NCBI GenBank assembly: GCA_014804785.1
Contig: JAAUZD010000023.1
Span: 311,528-375,527, forward strand
Direction of reading: 5' to 3'
From: Lachnospiraceae bacterium
Lineage (GTDB): Bacteria; Bacillota; Clostridia; Lachnospirales; Lachnospiraceae
DNA: 64,000 nt
The translations under genes and the position numbers were made by a program. Positions 48,488 to 59,255 of the stretch are shown piece after piece; position 1 is the stretch's first letter; each line of letters opens with the position of its first letter. The notes under the pieces are model-generated. The model was given only the letters and a program-made list of their open reading frames with translations, was not told the DNA's origin and made no database searches.

Positions 48488-50330
48488 TTCCTTCCAGAAA
48501 TCGGGATGGTTTTCTGCCCCGTTCTTTGGTGTAATAAATCGTTAATTCATTTTTGGCTCTTGTAATGGCAACATACAGGAGCCTTCTTTCTTCTTCAAGG
48601 GCTTCCGATGTAATACAGTCTTTTCCGGGAATGATTCCGTCGTTGACATCCGGCAGAAAAACCTTGTCAAATTCCAACCCCTTCGCGCCATGCATAGTCA
48701 AAACACTGACCCCCTGCGCTTCTGTCGTCCGGGGAAATGCCTCTCCCGCCTGCTCCGCCTTTCTTTCTGCAAAATCTCTCACAGAGCTTCCGGGCGAAAA
48801 ATCCTTGATGCAGTTCTGTATTTGATCCGCCTGTCTCATCAGCCTTTGGTATTCTCTGTCATCTTTTGCTTTTTCTCTCAGATACCGGTTATATCCTAAT
48901 GTTTTCCTAAAAAAAGAAAGGGAAAGAAAAGGATTTAAAGATGCAGCTATGTGCAATTGTCCGAAAAAAGTTTTGATCTCAGAAAGCATAGAAGCATTGT
49001 TGCGATAATATTGTTCTATGCATTCTATATTGACTACCTCACTCAGAATGGCTGACCGAGTCAAAAAGCGATTAGGCTTATTCATGAACCGAATGAAATC
49101 TCCGCGCTTATTTCCTTCATACAAATAAGACAAAAAAGCAATCATATCTTCCATCACAAAACCATGAAAGAAATCCATATCGGAAATACGTTTTCCTTTT
49201 ACTGCGATACCTGCGCTTTTTAAAAGTTCCCCAAATTGTATAACTTCCCGGTTCGTCCTCAATATAACAGCTGTACACGGCAGCTGTTCCGGCTTTAAAA
49301 CAGAAATAGCTGCAATAAGAGCGACTTCCTCTTCCCTATGGGTATCAAAACATAGGACGGATATTTTTCCTCCCGTTCTTGTAGGAAAAAATTCTTTGGA
49401 AAAACGTTCTTTATTCCCATCAATCATCCGCCCTGATAATTTAACGATTTTCTCCCCGCTACGGTAATTTTCTGTCAATAGGATCTGCTTTCCGTCTTGA
49501 TAATCGTCCATGAACCGTTTCATAATACCAGGGGTAGCTCCTCTGAATCCGTATATCGCCTGATCGTCATCTCCTACTACAAAAAGATTATTAAAAGGAT
49601 GGGCTAAAAGCTTTAAAACCTGGTATTGAGGTAAATTGATATCCTGAAACTCATCCACTAGAATATATTCAAATAATTCCTGATATTTTTTACATATGTC
49701 CGTATGAGACACAAGAAATCTGGAGCATTGCAGTATCATATCATCAAAATCCAGCATCCCCTGTTCTCTTAAATATTGGTCATACTCCTCTTTCATCTGC
49801 ATCAATTCATCTGACGAAAAATCGATATTGTCCATAAAACCGCCCAAATCATTTTCAGATAAATTTTTCATACGGCTGATGGCGTTTAACAGATTAGTAA
49901 TATTCTCATAGGTACATTTGGAAGATAAACCATGATTGTTCAGTATCACTTGAAGGAGTTTTCTTCTGTCCCTCTCTTTTATCAAGGAATCAGGATGGGC
50001 AAAGCCGCACTGCCTCAAGATATTATAACAGATGCTGTGAAACGTTCCAAAATGAACATTTTCAATATGACTGTAAGCTTGCGGAGAATGGCTGGAAAGT
50101 AAAGAATCGGCGGCACATGCTTTTTCGTAGCGTTCTTTCATTTCGGTTGCTGCCGCTTTTGTGTAAGTGATGACGAGAATTTTGTCCGGTTTGATATGGT
50201 ATTGTTTGATGAGATATAAGATACGCTGGATGATGGTATAGGTTTTCCCACTGCCGGGACCTGCGATTACCTCCGCTGGTCCCGATAAATGGGTAATTGC
50301 CTGTTTTTGTGTTTTACCTGGCTTTTTCAA
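48471..50330 (-). CDS. UvrD/PcrA-like superfamily 1 DNA helicase
   Basis: 619 residues. Motifs: Q motif (TQKQAITH), Walker [20 protein letters not shown] (Ia), VDEFQDIN (II), [13 protein letters not shown] (III), TENYRSG (IV), [11 protein letters not shown] (V) and [13 protein letters not shown] (VI). Shorter than PcrA (about 720-740), so a separate UvrD-like helicase. The start is a TTG inside the 3' end of gltX (17-nt overlap), after AAAGGGAT. Confidence 0.9.
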   Translation of the reverse strand: MKKPGKTQKQAITHLSGPAEVIAGPGSGKTYTIIQRILYLIKQYHIKPDKILVITYTKAAATEMKERYEKACAADSLLSSHSPQAYSHIENVHFGTFHSICYNILRQCGFAHPDSLIKERDRRKLLQVILNNHGLSSKCTYENITNLLNAISRMKNLSENDLGGFMDNIDFSSDELMQMKEEYDQYLREQGMLDFDDMILQCSRFLVSHTDICKKYQELFEYILVDEFQDINLPQYQVLKLLAHPFNNLFVVGDDDQAIYGFRGATPGIMKRFMDDYQDGKQILLTENYRSGEKIVKLSGRMIDGNKERFSKEFFPTRTGGKISVLCFDTHREEEVALIAAISVLKPEQLPCTAVILRTNREVIQFGELLKSAGIAVKGKRISDMDFFHGFVMEDMIAFLSYLYEGNKRGDFIRFMNKPNRFLTRSAILSEVVNIECIEQYYRNNASMLSEIKTFFGQLHIAASLNPFLSLSFFRKTLGYNRYLREKAKDDREYQRLMRQADQIQNCIKDFSPGSSVRDFAERKAEQAGEAFPRTTEAQGVSVLTMHGAKGLEFDKVFLPDVNDGIIPGKDCITSEALEEERRLLYVAITRAKNELTIYYTKERGRKPSRFLEGIIPSP

Positions 50331-51777
50331 GCAATTCGATCCCTTTCTTTATTCTGGTTATAGATTCTTCTTTCCCAAGAAGCTCCATGATTTCTGTTGC
50401 CCCTGCAGGCGTCATCTGCTTCCCGGAAACTGCTGTCCTTACCGGCCAGAGTACATAGCCGTTTTTACAGCCTTTTTCCTCCACATAGGACAGGAGCAAC
50501 TGATAAAGTGCATCATTTGAATAATCCTCCTGTTTCTCTAACAGCGGAAGGATATCCTTTAAAACCTCCAGCGAGGATTCCTGACTGGTCTTCATCTTCT
50601 TATGCTCATACATGGAAGTATCATATTCCGGCAATTCCTGTAAGAAATCGATGAGCGCAGGAATATCCGGGAAAGTTTCTATTCTGGTTTTGACCATGGA
50701 TGCAAGCTTACGCAGATCCATATTTCTGGAAATGCCCTGCTTTAAATAAGGCTCAGCCTGCTCATAAAATGCCTCGTCGTCCATCGCCTTGATATATTCA
50801 CTGTTCATCCATTTTAATTTGGTGTAATCAAAGACCGCCGGAGACTTTGACATGTGATGATAGTCAAAAATCCTGGCAAGTTCCTCAAGAGAAAAAATTT
50901 CTTCATTACTCTCGGACGGACTCCATCCAAGCAGCGCCACAAAATTGACAACTGCTTCCGTCAAAAATCCCTGTTCAATCAAATCTTCATAGGAGGAATG
51001 TCCGCAACGTTTGCTCAGTTTGTGGTGCTCTTCATCTGTAATTAGGGGACAATGCACATACACTGGAACCTCCCATCCAAATGCCTCATAGAGCCGGTTA
51101 TATTTGGGTGAGGAAGAAAGATATTCATTGCCTCTTACCACATGAGTGATTCCCATCAGGTGGTCGTCCACCACATTTGCAAAATTATAGGTTGGATAGC
51201 CATCAGATTTAATCAAAATCATGTCGTCCAGCTCTGAATTATCCACCGTGATATCTCCATATATTTCATCATGGAAAGTGGTTGTTCCTTCTGTGGGATT
51301 ATTTTGTCTGATGACATAGGGAATTCCTGCTTTTAACTTTTGTTCCACTTCTTCCTTCGATAAGGAAAGGCAGTGTTTATCATACACCGTAATCTCCTTT
51401 CCCTCAACAATCTGTGATTTCAGACCAGCAAGGCGTTCCTTGTCACAGAAACAATAATATGCTTCCCCTTTTTCAATCAGTTTTTTGGCATACTCCAGAT
51501 AGATGCCAGACTGTTGCCGCTCGGACTGTACATAAGGTCCTACCCCGCCGTCTTTATCCGGTCCTTCATCATGTTTCAATCCCGTTTTTTCAAGGGTGCG
51601 GTAGATGATGTCAACAGCTCCCTCCACGTAGCGTTCCTGATCTGTATCCTCGATGCGCAGGATAAAATCACCATCCTCATGCTTTGCAATCAGATAAGCA
51701 TAAAGCGCCGTTCTTAAATTACCTACATGCATCCTTCCCGTGGGACTGGGTGCAAATCTTGTTCTTATTTTTGTCAT
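50314..51777 (-). CDS. gltX: Glutamyl-tRNA synthetase
   Basis: 487 residues. Class I signature HVGN (HIGH-like) in [19 protein letters not shown] near residue 10 and KLSKR (KMSKS-like) near residue 254. Length matches bacterial GltX. Charges tRNA-Glu for translation and for heme precursor synthesis where present. The helicase start overlaps its stop. Confidence 0.97.
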   Translation of the reverse strand: MTKIRTRFAPSPTGRMHVGNLRTALYAYLIAKHEDGDFILRIEDTDQERYVEGAVDIIYRTLEKTGLKHDEGPDKDGGVGPYVQSERQQSGIYLEYAKKLIEKGEAYYCFCDKERLAGLKSQIVEGKEITVYDKHCLSLSKEEVEQKLKAGIPYVIRQNNPTEGTTTFHDEIYGDITVDNSELDDMILIKSDGYPTYNFANVVDDHLMGITHVVRGNEYLSSSPKYNRLYEAFGWEVPVYVHCPLITDEEHHKLSKRCGHSSYEDLIEQGFLTEAVVNFVALLGWSPSESNEEIFSLEELARIFDYHHMSKSPAVFDYTKLKWMNSEYIKAMDDEAFYEQAEPYLKQGISRNMDLRKLASMVKTRIETFPDIPALIDFLQELPEYDTSMYEHKKMKTSQESSLEVLKDILPLLEKQEDYSNDALYQLLLSYVEEKGCKNGYVLWPVRTAVSGKQMTPAGATEIMELLGKEESITRIKKGIELLEKAR

Positions 51778-51800
51778 CTTGTTGACCGTTCCTTTCTCCG

Positions 51801-53288
51801 TTACAGATCTTCTCCCATATCGGGAATTTTTCTTTCGGCCTGCGCTTTAAATCCCGCAACTTCTTTCATTGCCTGTGGAATTGCTATGTTCGTACCGGCT
51901 CCTGCTACACAGCCTCCGGGACATGCCATCCCTTCAATCAGACAGCCGTTCTTTTTGCCTGCTTTTGCAAGCATCAGCATTTTTTTACATTCTGTCAGAC
52001 TCTCTGCATGTTCAATATTCACATCCACATCCGGATAATATTCCCGGATACATTCTTCAATCGCACTGGAGACTCCGCCTGCAACTCCGTAGCCTCTTCC
52101 TGCGCCTGTGGCATCATTCATCTGATCGATTGCCGTAACCGCCTCAGGTAAGAGCCCCCTTGCCTCAAACATTCCTGCCAGTTCCTCAAATGTAATGACA
52201 AAATCCACATCCGACCGGATTGTTCTGCGGGAAGCCTCTAATTTCTTGGATGCACAGGGTCCGATAAATACCACACTGGCATCAGGGTGATCTTCCTTGA
52301 TTTTACGTGCCGTTGCCACCATAGGGGTCAAAGCGTTGGATATTTTATCTATGGTTTCAGGGAAGAATTTCTTGGCAAGCGAAGACCAAGAGGGACAGCA
52401 GGAAGTAAGAAGGAAGGGAAGTTCTCCCGTTGCCACTTCTTTTACATAATGTTCTGCTTCCGCCATTGCTCCCATATCTGCACCGATCGCCGTCTCATAT
52501 ACGTCATAAAATCCTAATTCTTTAAGGGCTGCTTTTATTTTATCAGGAGTCGCTGCTTTTCCAAATTGTCCCACAAAGGCGGGGGCAACCTGGGCAATGG
52601 TCTTCCTGCCCGTCTGCATAGCACGGATCAGCTGGAAAATCTGGGATTTGTCAGCAATGGCACCGAAAGGACAGCTTACCATACACTGACCACATGAAAC
52701 ACAATGTTCTGTATCGATATAGGCACGTCCCTTTTTGTCACTTTTGATTGCATTTACACCGCAGTGATCCAGACAGGGACGAGTCTGATGGGAAATCGCA
52801 TCATAAGGACAAATCGATTTACATTTTCCGCATTTGATACATTTTTCCTGATCAATCACGGATTTCCCGTTGCTCATGCTGATAGCGCCTCTGGGACATA
52901 CCTCCCGGCAGGGATGAGCCACACAGCCCATACATTTATTTGTAACCTCATATTTATTTTCAGGACATGCATTGCAGGCAGACGGAATAACCTGCATCAG
53001 AGGCGGTTCATAATATTTCTCATCAATATTACTTTCTTCCAGACCCTGGGTAACATGAACCGGCGCATTTTCCGGACGCAAAGATAATCCCATTGCCAGG
53101 CGGATTCTTTCTCTCACAATAGCCCGCTCCCTATAGATACTCTCATACTCCGATTCATCATAATCTATTATTTTATAAGGTAACGCTTCTATATCATCTT
53201 TTAAATTAGCAGATGTATAGGCCAGATTTGCCACTTCCTTAAAAATCCGTCTCCTGTTTTTACGAACCTGCGTATCTATTCCTCTCAT
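51801..53288 (-). CDS. Monomeric [FeFe] hydrogenase, group B type
   Basis: 495 residues. N-terminal cluster-binding region with [23 protein letters not shown], then [12 protein letters not shown] and [12 protein letters not shown] ferredoxin motifs (about 105-205). H-cluster motifs are TSCCPSW (L1), GPCASKKLE (L2) and EGMACPGGC (L3). TSCCPSW and GPC in place of TSCCPAW and MPC point to group B. It reduces protons or senses redox state during anaerobic metabolism. The 151-bp gap downstream of 53440 has only weak inverted repeats. Confidence 0.92.
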   Translation of the reverse strand: MRGIDTQVRKNRRRIFKEVANLAYTSANLKDDIEALPYKIIDYDESEYESIYRERAIVRERIRLAMGLSLRPENAPVHVTQGLEESNIDEKYYEPPLMQVIPSACNACPENKYEVTNKCMGCVAHPCREVCPRGAISMSNGKSVIDQEKCIKCGKCKSICPYDAISHQTRPCLDHCGVNAIKSDKKGRAYIDTEHCVSCGQCMVSCPFGAIADKSQIFQLIRAMQTGRKTIAQVAPAFVGQFGKAATPDKIKAALKELGFYDVYETAIGADMGAMAEAEHYVKEVATGELPFLLTSCCPSWSSLAKKFFPETIDKISNALTPMVATARKIKEDHPDASVVFIGPCASKKLEASRRTIRSDVDFVITFEELAGMFEARGLLPEAVTAIDQMNDATGAGRGYGVAGGVSSAIEECIREYYPDVDVNIEHAESLTECKKMLMLAKAGKKNGCLIEGMACPGGCVAGAGTNIAIPQAMKEVAGFKAQAERKIPDMGEDL

Positions 53289-53439
53289 AATTTTACCTTT
53301 CTATCTATATCTGCTACATTATAAAGGACTCTGACTCAGTTTCTAAAGAAGCAGAAATCCTTACAGGTTTTACTTGTATATTTTTACATAAACCTGCAAG
53401 GAAATCAAGGTATAAATCTATTAAAAAAAAGAAGGCTTC

Positions 53440-53988
53440 TTATCCAGCATCTTCCAGCTGTTTAAAATCATCCAACGTTTTATTCAAACCATAATAAAGG
53501 GATGTATCTGCTGTATACACTGTTTTTTCATCGTTGATGTTGATATAATATCTGTTTATTACAGGATTGAAATCGCCTAACCTGAGGGTGTACATATTGT
53601 CGTCCCACTGAAAAGTCACATTAATCTGTGGCTGATCGATACCATATTGTGACAGGTCATCTACCTTTTCAATTCTGATATCTGATGTGATATCCGATGC
53701 CAGGTCAAGAAAGTGTTCTACAGCATCACTGTCAATCTTCACACTTTCATCCTCCATACACTTCCATCCGTCTTCACTCCTTAAAAGATTGATGGATTCT
53801 GTGCCATTAATCATTCCAATCTCTTCCACTTGCGACGGATCGATTTTCATGACAACATAGCTTTCTGTATCCATTTCAGATGTTTCATGCGCATTTGACT
53901 TGTAAATCTTAAGCGCTGCAAATGCTGCCAGTATAAGCAGAAATAAAATGCCCAAAAACAGTAGTTGTCTTTTTCTTTTTTGATCCAT
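53440..53988 (-). CDS. DUF4340 family membrane-anchored protein
   Basis: 182 residues from the ATG beginning MDQKRKRQLLFLGILFLLI, after GAGGGGG. One N-terminal membrane helix (about 8-30) and an extracellular beta domain (VVMKIDPSQVEEIGMINGTE). DUF4340 proteins commonly follow Gld-type ABC exporters, as here, and may be a substrate-binding or accessory part. Confidence 0.8.
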   Translation of the reverse strand: MDQKRKRQLLFLGILFLLILAAFAALKIYKSNAHETSEMDTESYVVMKIDPSQVEEIGMINGTESINLLRSEDGWKCMEDESVKIDSDAVEHFLDLASDITSDIRIEKVDDLSQYGIDQPQINVTFQWDDNMYTLRLGDFNPVINRYYININDEKTVYTADTSLYYGLNKTLDDFKQLEDAG

Positions 53989-54001
53989 ATTCATCCCCCT
54001 C

Positions 54002-56110
54002 TTAACGCCTCCTTCTTCTGAACCAGATGATAAATCCACTGATTAAAAAGGCAAACGGTATCACGATGATTGTAATAAATGCCAGAAGGACTATCTTATT
54101 TTGTGATATAGTGAGCACATCGACATCATAGCTCTTGACAGGAACGGAAACACTGATTGTATGATTGACAAAACTTCCGATTGTACTTGTAAATAGCTTT
54201 AAATTCGTTCCTGACACCATTGCATCTATATCACGTGTAAATAAATCCATGCTGGAATAAATAACAGCCTTTGATGATTGACCGTCAGTAGTCTTTTCAC
54301 ATGCCACCCCGACTGCAAATGGTCCATCCTGGTCTGTCTCCAGCTTTGTATATTCCGAAATACTTTCCATATCGTTTCTCGCATAACTGTTGTCTGAGGT
54401 ATACAGAAGCGTAGTGGCATTCACTTCTTCATTTTCATTTATGGTAAGTCCCTGTGCACAGGGGACAAAAACATAATTTCTGCTATAATAAGCGCTTTCC
54501 GTTATATCGGTATAAACAATCTCGGGAAGAAGAAAGAAAGGAACCTGATAATAACTATTCTTATCTCCCTCAATGACAAGGCCTTTCGTGACTTCTATAT
54601 CATAGAAAGAAAGCAATTTATGAAAATTTGTCATTTCATTTTCTGTGTATGCGGTAATCAGAAAAACATCACCACCATTTTCCATGTAAGCTAACATTTT
54701 TTCTGTGTCATCATCTGAAAAATCTGATGCGGGGGCATACACAATCACACATGCGGCATCCTCCGGCACAGAATCATAATTCATCAGATTAATTGTTTCA
54801 TAACTTACATTTTCTTTTTCCACAGCTTCTATAAACTCTGCATCAAAGACGCATTCCCCATGTCCTTCAAGAAGATAAATCTTAGGCATATCATCTGATG
54901 TTACATAGGCAATTGCGCTGGTCAGCTGCCCTTCACCGTCATACCCTGTAACGGTAGATGAGTAGGTATAATAATCCAGTTCTGTCTGATAAATGCTACT
55001 GTAATCTATTACTTTGCTTCTCTTGCTGCCTTCTACGATAATACTGCTGAAAGAAACATCTGAATCTGTATACTTTGTGAAAAATTTAGGGTTTACCGCA
55101 GGATCCACATAGGAAACTTTAATATTTGGATTCAGGTCTTCATAGTTTTTCAGCGTGGTATCCAGAGTCATATCCGCCTGTGATTCATTTGCCAGCACAT
55201 AAATCTGAATCTCCTCCTCTATTGGGGATATGATTTTTTTGGTTTCATCTGTCAGAGAATAAAGCTTGTTGGAAGTGACGTCAAATACTGTAAATTTCGA
55301 AGGCAGTTCTGCCACCAGTACATTTAATAATACGATTACCGCAGTACTGATGAGCAGAACCGTCGAACTATAAACACTCATACTTAAATTTATGGATAAA
55401 ATATGATAACGCCTTTTTTGAATGGACTGTACCGTAAAAATCAGGAATAGTAAAATCACTGACAGGAAATAAAGAATACTGGTCAATTGCAGAGAACCGC
55501 CTAAAAGTGAATCGAATCTGCTTACCATGTTAAATGCGCTCAGTATTTTTGTTGCGAGATTTCCGGTGGTGGAAATCATATTACAAATTCCTCCCATTAC
55601 GTATCCCAGAAACAAAAATCCAAATGTGATAACTGCTGCAATCACCTGGCTGTCTGTCAATGATGAGACAAAAACACCAATTGCAATGCACGAGAGTCCA
55701 TAAAAGAAAAAGCCAAGTATGGCAAGATAAGTTTCGCCAAATGCAATCGTCCCAAAGATACTGAGAATCAGCGGATAAATGCAGATAATGCCTACCGGGA
55801 TGGCAAATATAGTTGCCAGCGCCAGAAATTTACCGACTACAATGCTGCTGACACTGACAGGCGCTGTAAGAATCAATTGATCTGTTTTTTGGTGGCGTTC
55901 TTCCGCTAGTATGCGCATTGTCAGTATGGGAATACCAATCAGAAATAAAAATACGATGGCTGACAAGGCATATCCGATATATGGATTTCCCATAAAAAGA
56001 TTATAAGCCGAAAAATAAATTCCAAGCAAGAACAGCAGCACTCCGATGAACAAACTGCCCAGAAAGGAATGAAAATACGCTTTTAACTCTCTTTTATAAA
56101 TTGCTGCCAT
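54002..56110 (-). CDS. ABC-2 permease fused to GldG-like extracellular domain
   Basis: 702 residues from the ATG beginning MAAIYKRELKAYFHSF after GGAGAGC. Residues ~1-230 form six membrane helices of the ABC-2 (GldF-like) type. From ~250 a GldG-like domain follows (FDVTSNKLYSLTDETKKII; IYLLEGHGE; VIVYAPASDF), with a last membrane helix near the C-terminus. This fuses GldF and GldG functions in one chain. Pairs with the ATPase at 56094. Confidence 0.88.
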   Translation of the reverse strand: MAAIYKRELKAYFHSFLGSLFIGVLLFLLGIYFSAYNLFMGNPYIGYALSAIVFLFLIGIPILTMRILAEERHQKTDQLILTAPVSVSSIVVGKFLALATIFAIPVGIICIYPLILSIFGTIAFGETYLAILGFFFYGLSCIAIGVFVSSLTDSQVIAAVITFGFLFLGYVMGGICNMISTTGNLATKILSAFNMVSRFDSLLGGSLQLTSILYFLSVILLFLIFTVQSIQKRRYHILSINLSMSVYSSTVLLISTAVIVLLNVLVAELPSKFTVFDVTSNKLYSLTDETKKIISPIEEEIQIYVLANESQADMTLDTTLKNYEDLNPNIKVSYVDPAVNPKFFTKYTDSDVSFSSIIVEGSKRSKVIDYSSIYQTELDYYTYSSTVTGYDGEGQLTSAIAYVTSDDMPKIYLLEGHGECVFDAEFIEAVEKENVSYETINLMNYDSVPEDAACVIVYAPASDFSDDDTEKMLAYMENGGDVFLITAYTENEMTNFHKLLSFYDIEVTKGLVIEGDKNSYYQVPFFLLPEIVYTDITESAYYSRNYVFVPCAQGLTINENEEVNATTLLYTSDNSYARNDMESISEYTKLETDQDGPFAVGVACEKTTDGQSSKAVIYSSMDLFTRDIDAMVSGTNLKLFTSTIGSFVNHTISVSVPVKSYDVDVLTISQNKIVLLAFITIIVIPFAFLISGFIIWFRRRRR

Positions 56111-57089
56111 GTTTTTGCTCTCCTTCCTTTCCATCTGCCGCTTTTATGTTTTCTGAATCTTCATTGGTAAGTTCCAGAAATACGTCTTCCAGAGATTTTT
56201 CCACCCGGATTAAAGACATAATCGGCAACTCTTCTTTTGCAAGCGCATAAAAGAGTTCCTGGCGGATATCCTCTTTTGCATCCGTTTCGATAATCACCTT
56301 TACGCACTCCTTTTCATTGCTCTCTTCAAAACGATATTTTTGTATTCCATGCAGCTTTCCTATTACACCCTCTGCTTTTTCCATACTTCCCATGATGCTC
56401 AGTTCTAACCGGAAGCCTTTGTCCATCCATCCTGTGAGACCATCGGGGGTATCACAGGCCACGAGCTTTCCTTTTGAAAGAATCATAATCTCATCACAGA
56501 TAGCCTGTACTTCTGACAAGATATGGGAACTTAAAATAACTGTGTGTTTTTCCCCCAGCTTCTTTATTAAATCTCTGATTTCTATAATCTGTTTAGGGTC
56601 AAGACCTACGGTAGGCTCATCCAGGATAATGACATCCGGATATCCAAGCACTGCCTGCGCCAGCCCCACTCGCTGCTTATATCCTTTAGACAGATTTTTA
56701 ATCAGGCGATTCTGAATATCGGAAATCATTGTAAGATCCATGATTTCGTCAAGCCGGCTTTTTAACTCTGTTTTTGGAATTTTCTTAAGAGAAGCCGCAA
56801 AAACCAGATACTCCCTGACAGTCATATCTTGATATAAAGGAGGAATTTCAGGCAGATATCCAATACATTTTTTTGCCTCTTCCGCATCCTTCAAGATATC
56901 ATGACCGTTGATTTTTACGCTTCCCTCGGTGGCTGCTATATATCCGGTCATAATATTCATCGTAGTGCTCTTCCCGGCTCCATTCGGCCCCAAAAATCCA
57001 TAGATTTTTCCCGGTTCCACCCGAAATGTGAGATGGTCGATTGCCAGGTGGCTGCCATATCTTTTTACAAGATTTTCAACTTCTATCAA
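56094..57089 (-). CDS. ABC transporter ATP-binding protein (GldA-like)
   Basis: 331 residues. Walker A GPNGAGKST near residue 38, Q-loop region, signature LSKGYKQRVGLAQAV, Walker B VIILDEPTVGLDP and switch His in LSSHIL. The C-terminal extension (~230-331) is typical of Gld/NatA-type ATPases. Start is TTG after GGAGGAG. Overlaps the permease gene by 17 nt. Substrate unknown. Confidence 0.92.
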   Translation of the reverse strand: MIEVENLVKRYGSHLAIDHLTFRVEPGKIYGFLGPNGAGKSTTMNIMTGYIAATEGSVKINGHDILKDAEEAKKCIGYLPEIPPLYQDMTVREYLVFAASLKKIPKTELKSRLDEIMDLTMISDIQNRLIKNLSKGYKQRVGLAQAVLGYPDVIILDEPTVGLDPKQIIEIRDLIKKLGEKHTVILSSHILSEVQAICDEIMILSKGKLVACDTPDGLTGWMDKGFRLELSIMGSMEKAEGVIGKLHGIQKYRFEESNEKECVKVIIETDAKEDIRQELFYALAKEELPIMSLIRVEKSLEDVFLELTNEDSENIKAADGKEGEQKHGSNL

Positions 57090-57129
57090 GATTGTGCTCC
57101 TCCTTATTTTTTATGGAATTAAAATTCTT

Positions 57130-57157
57130 TTTATAATTTAATTCCAAATTGTGTTAA
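57130..57157 (-). promoter_or_regulatory. Promoter of the ABC exporter operon
   Basis: TTAACA (57152-57157), 16-bp spacer, TATAAA (57130-57135) on the minus strand. An inverted repeat GGAATTAAA/TTTAATTCC overlaps it and may be an operator or a hairpin. Confidence 0.5.
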
Positions 57158-57259
57158 AAATGAAAAGAAAATGTGAAAAGTTTGTGTTTAACCGGAACCC
57201 GGAATTTTTCCTATCATACTATATTATTAAATTACTTTCTGATTTATGAAAGGAGAATT

Positions 57260-57430
57260 ATGCAGGATTACAGTTTTAACGAATATTTTGATCGTTTTCC
57301 AATTGCAATGGCATATGTTCCCTGGCAGCACCTTACAAATGTTTTCGAAAACCTAGATGAGGCGTATAAAACAGGTACGATATTCCCTGAACTGGAAAAA
57401 CCTTTTACAGGAAGGAGATGCGTGAAATGA
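57260..57430 (+). CDS. cotJA: Spore coat protein CotJA
   Basis: 56 residues from ATG 57260 after GAAAGGAGAA. Pattern AMAYVPWQHLTNVFENLDEAYKTGTIFPELEKPF is typical of CotJA. A CATACTAT element at 57215-57222 resembles the -10 of sigma-E promoters, which fits sporulation control. First of the cotJABC operon. Confidence 0.92.
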   Translation: MQDYSFNEYFDRFPIAMAYVPWQHLTNVFENLDEAYKTGTIFPELEKPFTGRRCVK

Positions 57431-57699
57431 CAAACTCAAATAACAGCGAACAGCGCAGATTATTTCATGATATCGGTGTAATCGATTTTGTTATCGTGGA
57501 GATGAACGAATATCTTGATACGCATCCGACCGACAAAGAAGCCATCGAATATCTAAGCCACTATGTACGCATGAAGAATCAGGCAATGCGGGAATATGCA
57601 ATGAAATATGGTCCCCTTAGAATATCTGATGCAGATGGTTGTAACCAAGATGAATGGAAATGGGCAACCCAGCCCTGGCCTTGGGAAGGAGGATGTTAA
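57427..57699 (+). CDS. cotJB: Spore coat protein CotJB
   Basis: 90 residues from ATG 57427 after GGAAGGAG, overlapping cotJA by 4 nt. Family pattern LFHDIGVIDFVIVEMNEYLDTHP, YGPL and WKWATQPWPWEGGC at the end are CotJB. Confidence 0.92.
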   Translation: MTNSNNSEQRRLFHDIGVIDFVIVEMNEYLDTHPTDKEAIEYLSHYVRMKNQAMREYAMKYGPLRISDADGCNQDEWKWATQPWPWEGGC

Positions 57700-57702
57700 A
57701 GT

Positions 57703-58278
57703 ATGTGGAGTTATGAAAAAAGATTGCAGTTTCCTGTGAATATTAAAGAACCCAACGCCAAGATCGCACAGGTGATCATGTCTCAATACGGCGGTCCTGA
57801 CGGGGAACTGGGCGCTTCCATGCGTTATATTTCCCAACGCTATACCATGCCTTATAATGAAGTGGCAGCGATCTTAACTGACATTGGCACTGAGGAATTA
57901 GCACATCTGGAAATGGTATCTACTATTGTCCATCAGTTGACAAAGAATTTATCCATGGAAGAAATCGAAGAATCCGGTTTTGCAAACTACTATGTTGATC
58001 ATACCATCGGTATCTGGCCTATGGCTGCCGGCGGAATTCCTTTTAACAGCTGCGAATTCCAGTCTAAGGGGGATGCGATTACAGATTTGTTCGAAGATAT
58101 GGCTGCAGAGCAAAAAGCCCGCACTACTTATGATAATATTTTACGCCTGGTACATGACAGTGATGTCTGCGAACCCATAAAATTCCTGCGTGCACGTGAA
58201 ATAGTCCACTTCCAGAGATTCGGTGAAGCAAACCGGGAACATTGTAGTAAATCGGAACACATCAAATACAATCACTAA
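57703..58278 (+). CDS. cotJC: Spore coat manganese-catalase family protein CotJC
   Basis: 191 residues. Four-helix manganese-catalase fold with metal ligands in DIGTEELAHLEM and in AREIVHFQRF. Probably coat-located and protective against peroxide. Follows cotJB by 3 bp. Confidence 0.92.
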   Translation: MWSYEKRLQFPVNIKEPNAKIAQVIMSQYGGPDGELGASMRYISQRYTMPYNEVAAILTDIGTEELAHLEMVSTIVHQLTKNLSMEEIEESGFANYYVDHTIGIWPMAAGGIPFNSCEFQSKGDAITDLFEDMAAEQKARTTYDNILRLVHDSDVCEPIKFLRAREIVHFQRFGEANREHCSKSEHIKYNH

Positions 58279-58346
58279 GACGCATACCCACATTTCCTCA
58301 AAGCTATGATTTAGGCTTTCGCACTAAAAGAAAGGACAAGTTTATT

Positions 58347-58703
58347 ATGCCAGTATTCAGAGTAAAGAAAGTCAAAGATTATACGATTATGCCAAATCTT
58401 CATTTACGCAACCGCCAGTTGTCCCTGCGGGCAAAGGGATTGCTGTGTCAAATGCTCTCAATGCCCCCGGAATGGAATTTTACGCTACAAGGGTTAGCGT
58501 ATATCAACAAAGAGGGATTAGACGCCATTACGACGGTTATACACGAATTAGAACAGGCAGGATATATTACCCGTTCCAGAGTACGGAACGAAAAGGGACA
58601 ACTTCGGGAAATGGAATATACCGTCTATTCTTCTCCAATGCTGAATGAGGATTATAGCAATAAGCCTATCATGGAAAAGCCTACACTGGATAATCCAACA
58701 TAG
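58347..58703 (+). pseudogene. Truncated helix-turn-helix protein, remnant of an integrative element
   Basis: 118 residues. The winged-helix pattern LSLRAKGLLCQMLSMPPEWNFTLQGLAYINKEGLDAI, then ELEQAGYITRSRVRNEKGQL, matches the N-terminal replication-initiator-like protein of Tn916-family elements. Such proteins normally continue for a further ~150 residues. Here a TAG ends the frame and the following ~80 bp would read on with several in-frame stops. Probably decayed. Confidence 0.65.
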
Positions 58704-58904
58704 GTATTTCCAATACAGGGAAAACCAACGCAATAAAATATAGATATATAAAATACTAAAGAATAAAATACAGAATAATAAAATATCTATTCCTTTCCTA
58801 TCCGTTCTTTTAACTATAAGGCGATTTTTCCTATCATGTGAAGGAAATGGAAGGGAAACGAATGTAGACAACATAGTTATTCATTTATGCCTTAATTACC
58901 CCTT

Positions 58905-58984
58905 TATCAACGACAGACAGCCATATCAAGGATTTACCGCTTTAGCGGCGTTTACGTCCTTGACTTGGCTGTTTGGCGTTGATA
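58905..58984. repeat. Long imperfect inverted repeat
   Basis: Four stems stack: TATCAACG with CGTTGATA, CAGCCA with TGGCTG, TCAAGGA with TCCTTGA, and CCGC with GCGG. They form a hairpin of about 80 nt. It is in the 552-bp gap 58704-59255, which holds no gene. May be an end or transfer-related site of the decayed mobile element, or an RNA structure. Confidence 0.6.
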
Positions 58985-59053
58985 GTCTGGGAACGGCATA
59001 AAAAGAATTTGCCGGACTTGTGTTTCTGCCTGCTGAAGATATGGAGTAATAAA

Positions 59054-59105
59054 AAAAAGCCGGGGAGTGGCAGTATATACACTGTCATTCCCCGGTATCT
59101 TTTTT
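59054..59105 (+). terminator. Intrinsic terminator
   Basis: CCGGGGA pairs with TCCCCGG, with inner CAGT/ACTG, then TATCTTTTTT on the plus strand. It sits at the end of the mobile-element remnant region. Confidence 0.7.
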
Positions 59106-59206
59106 ACGCCCTTGTGGACGCTTAGAAACTGTTCTAATTACATATCTGCATATTTCCCCGTCTTTACACTGAAAAGCCCTTAGAATAGCCTTATAACGCT
59201 TTCTCT
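59094..59206. repeat. Direct repeat, copy 1
   Basis: About 113 bp, about 85 percent like 60043-60155, with fixed blocks such as CATATCTGCATATTTCCCCG. The two copies flank the gene at 59256-59960. Confidence 0.75.
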
Positions 59207-59255
59207 TGCCTATGTAACCAAGTAATCTGCTATTTAATTCAATCTATTTTCATAT

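Noticed and set aside
58905..58984. Long hairpin as an ordinary terminator
   Set aside because: No T-tract on either side; the true terminator-like stem is at 59054-59105.
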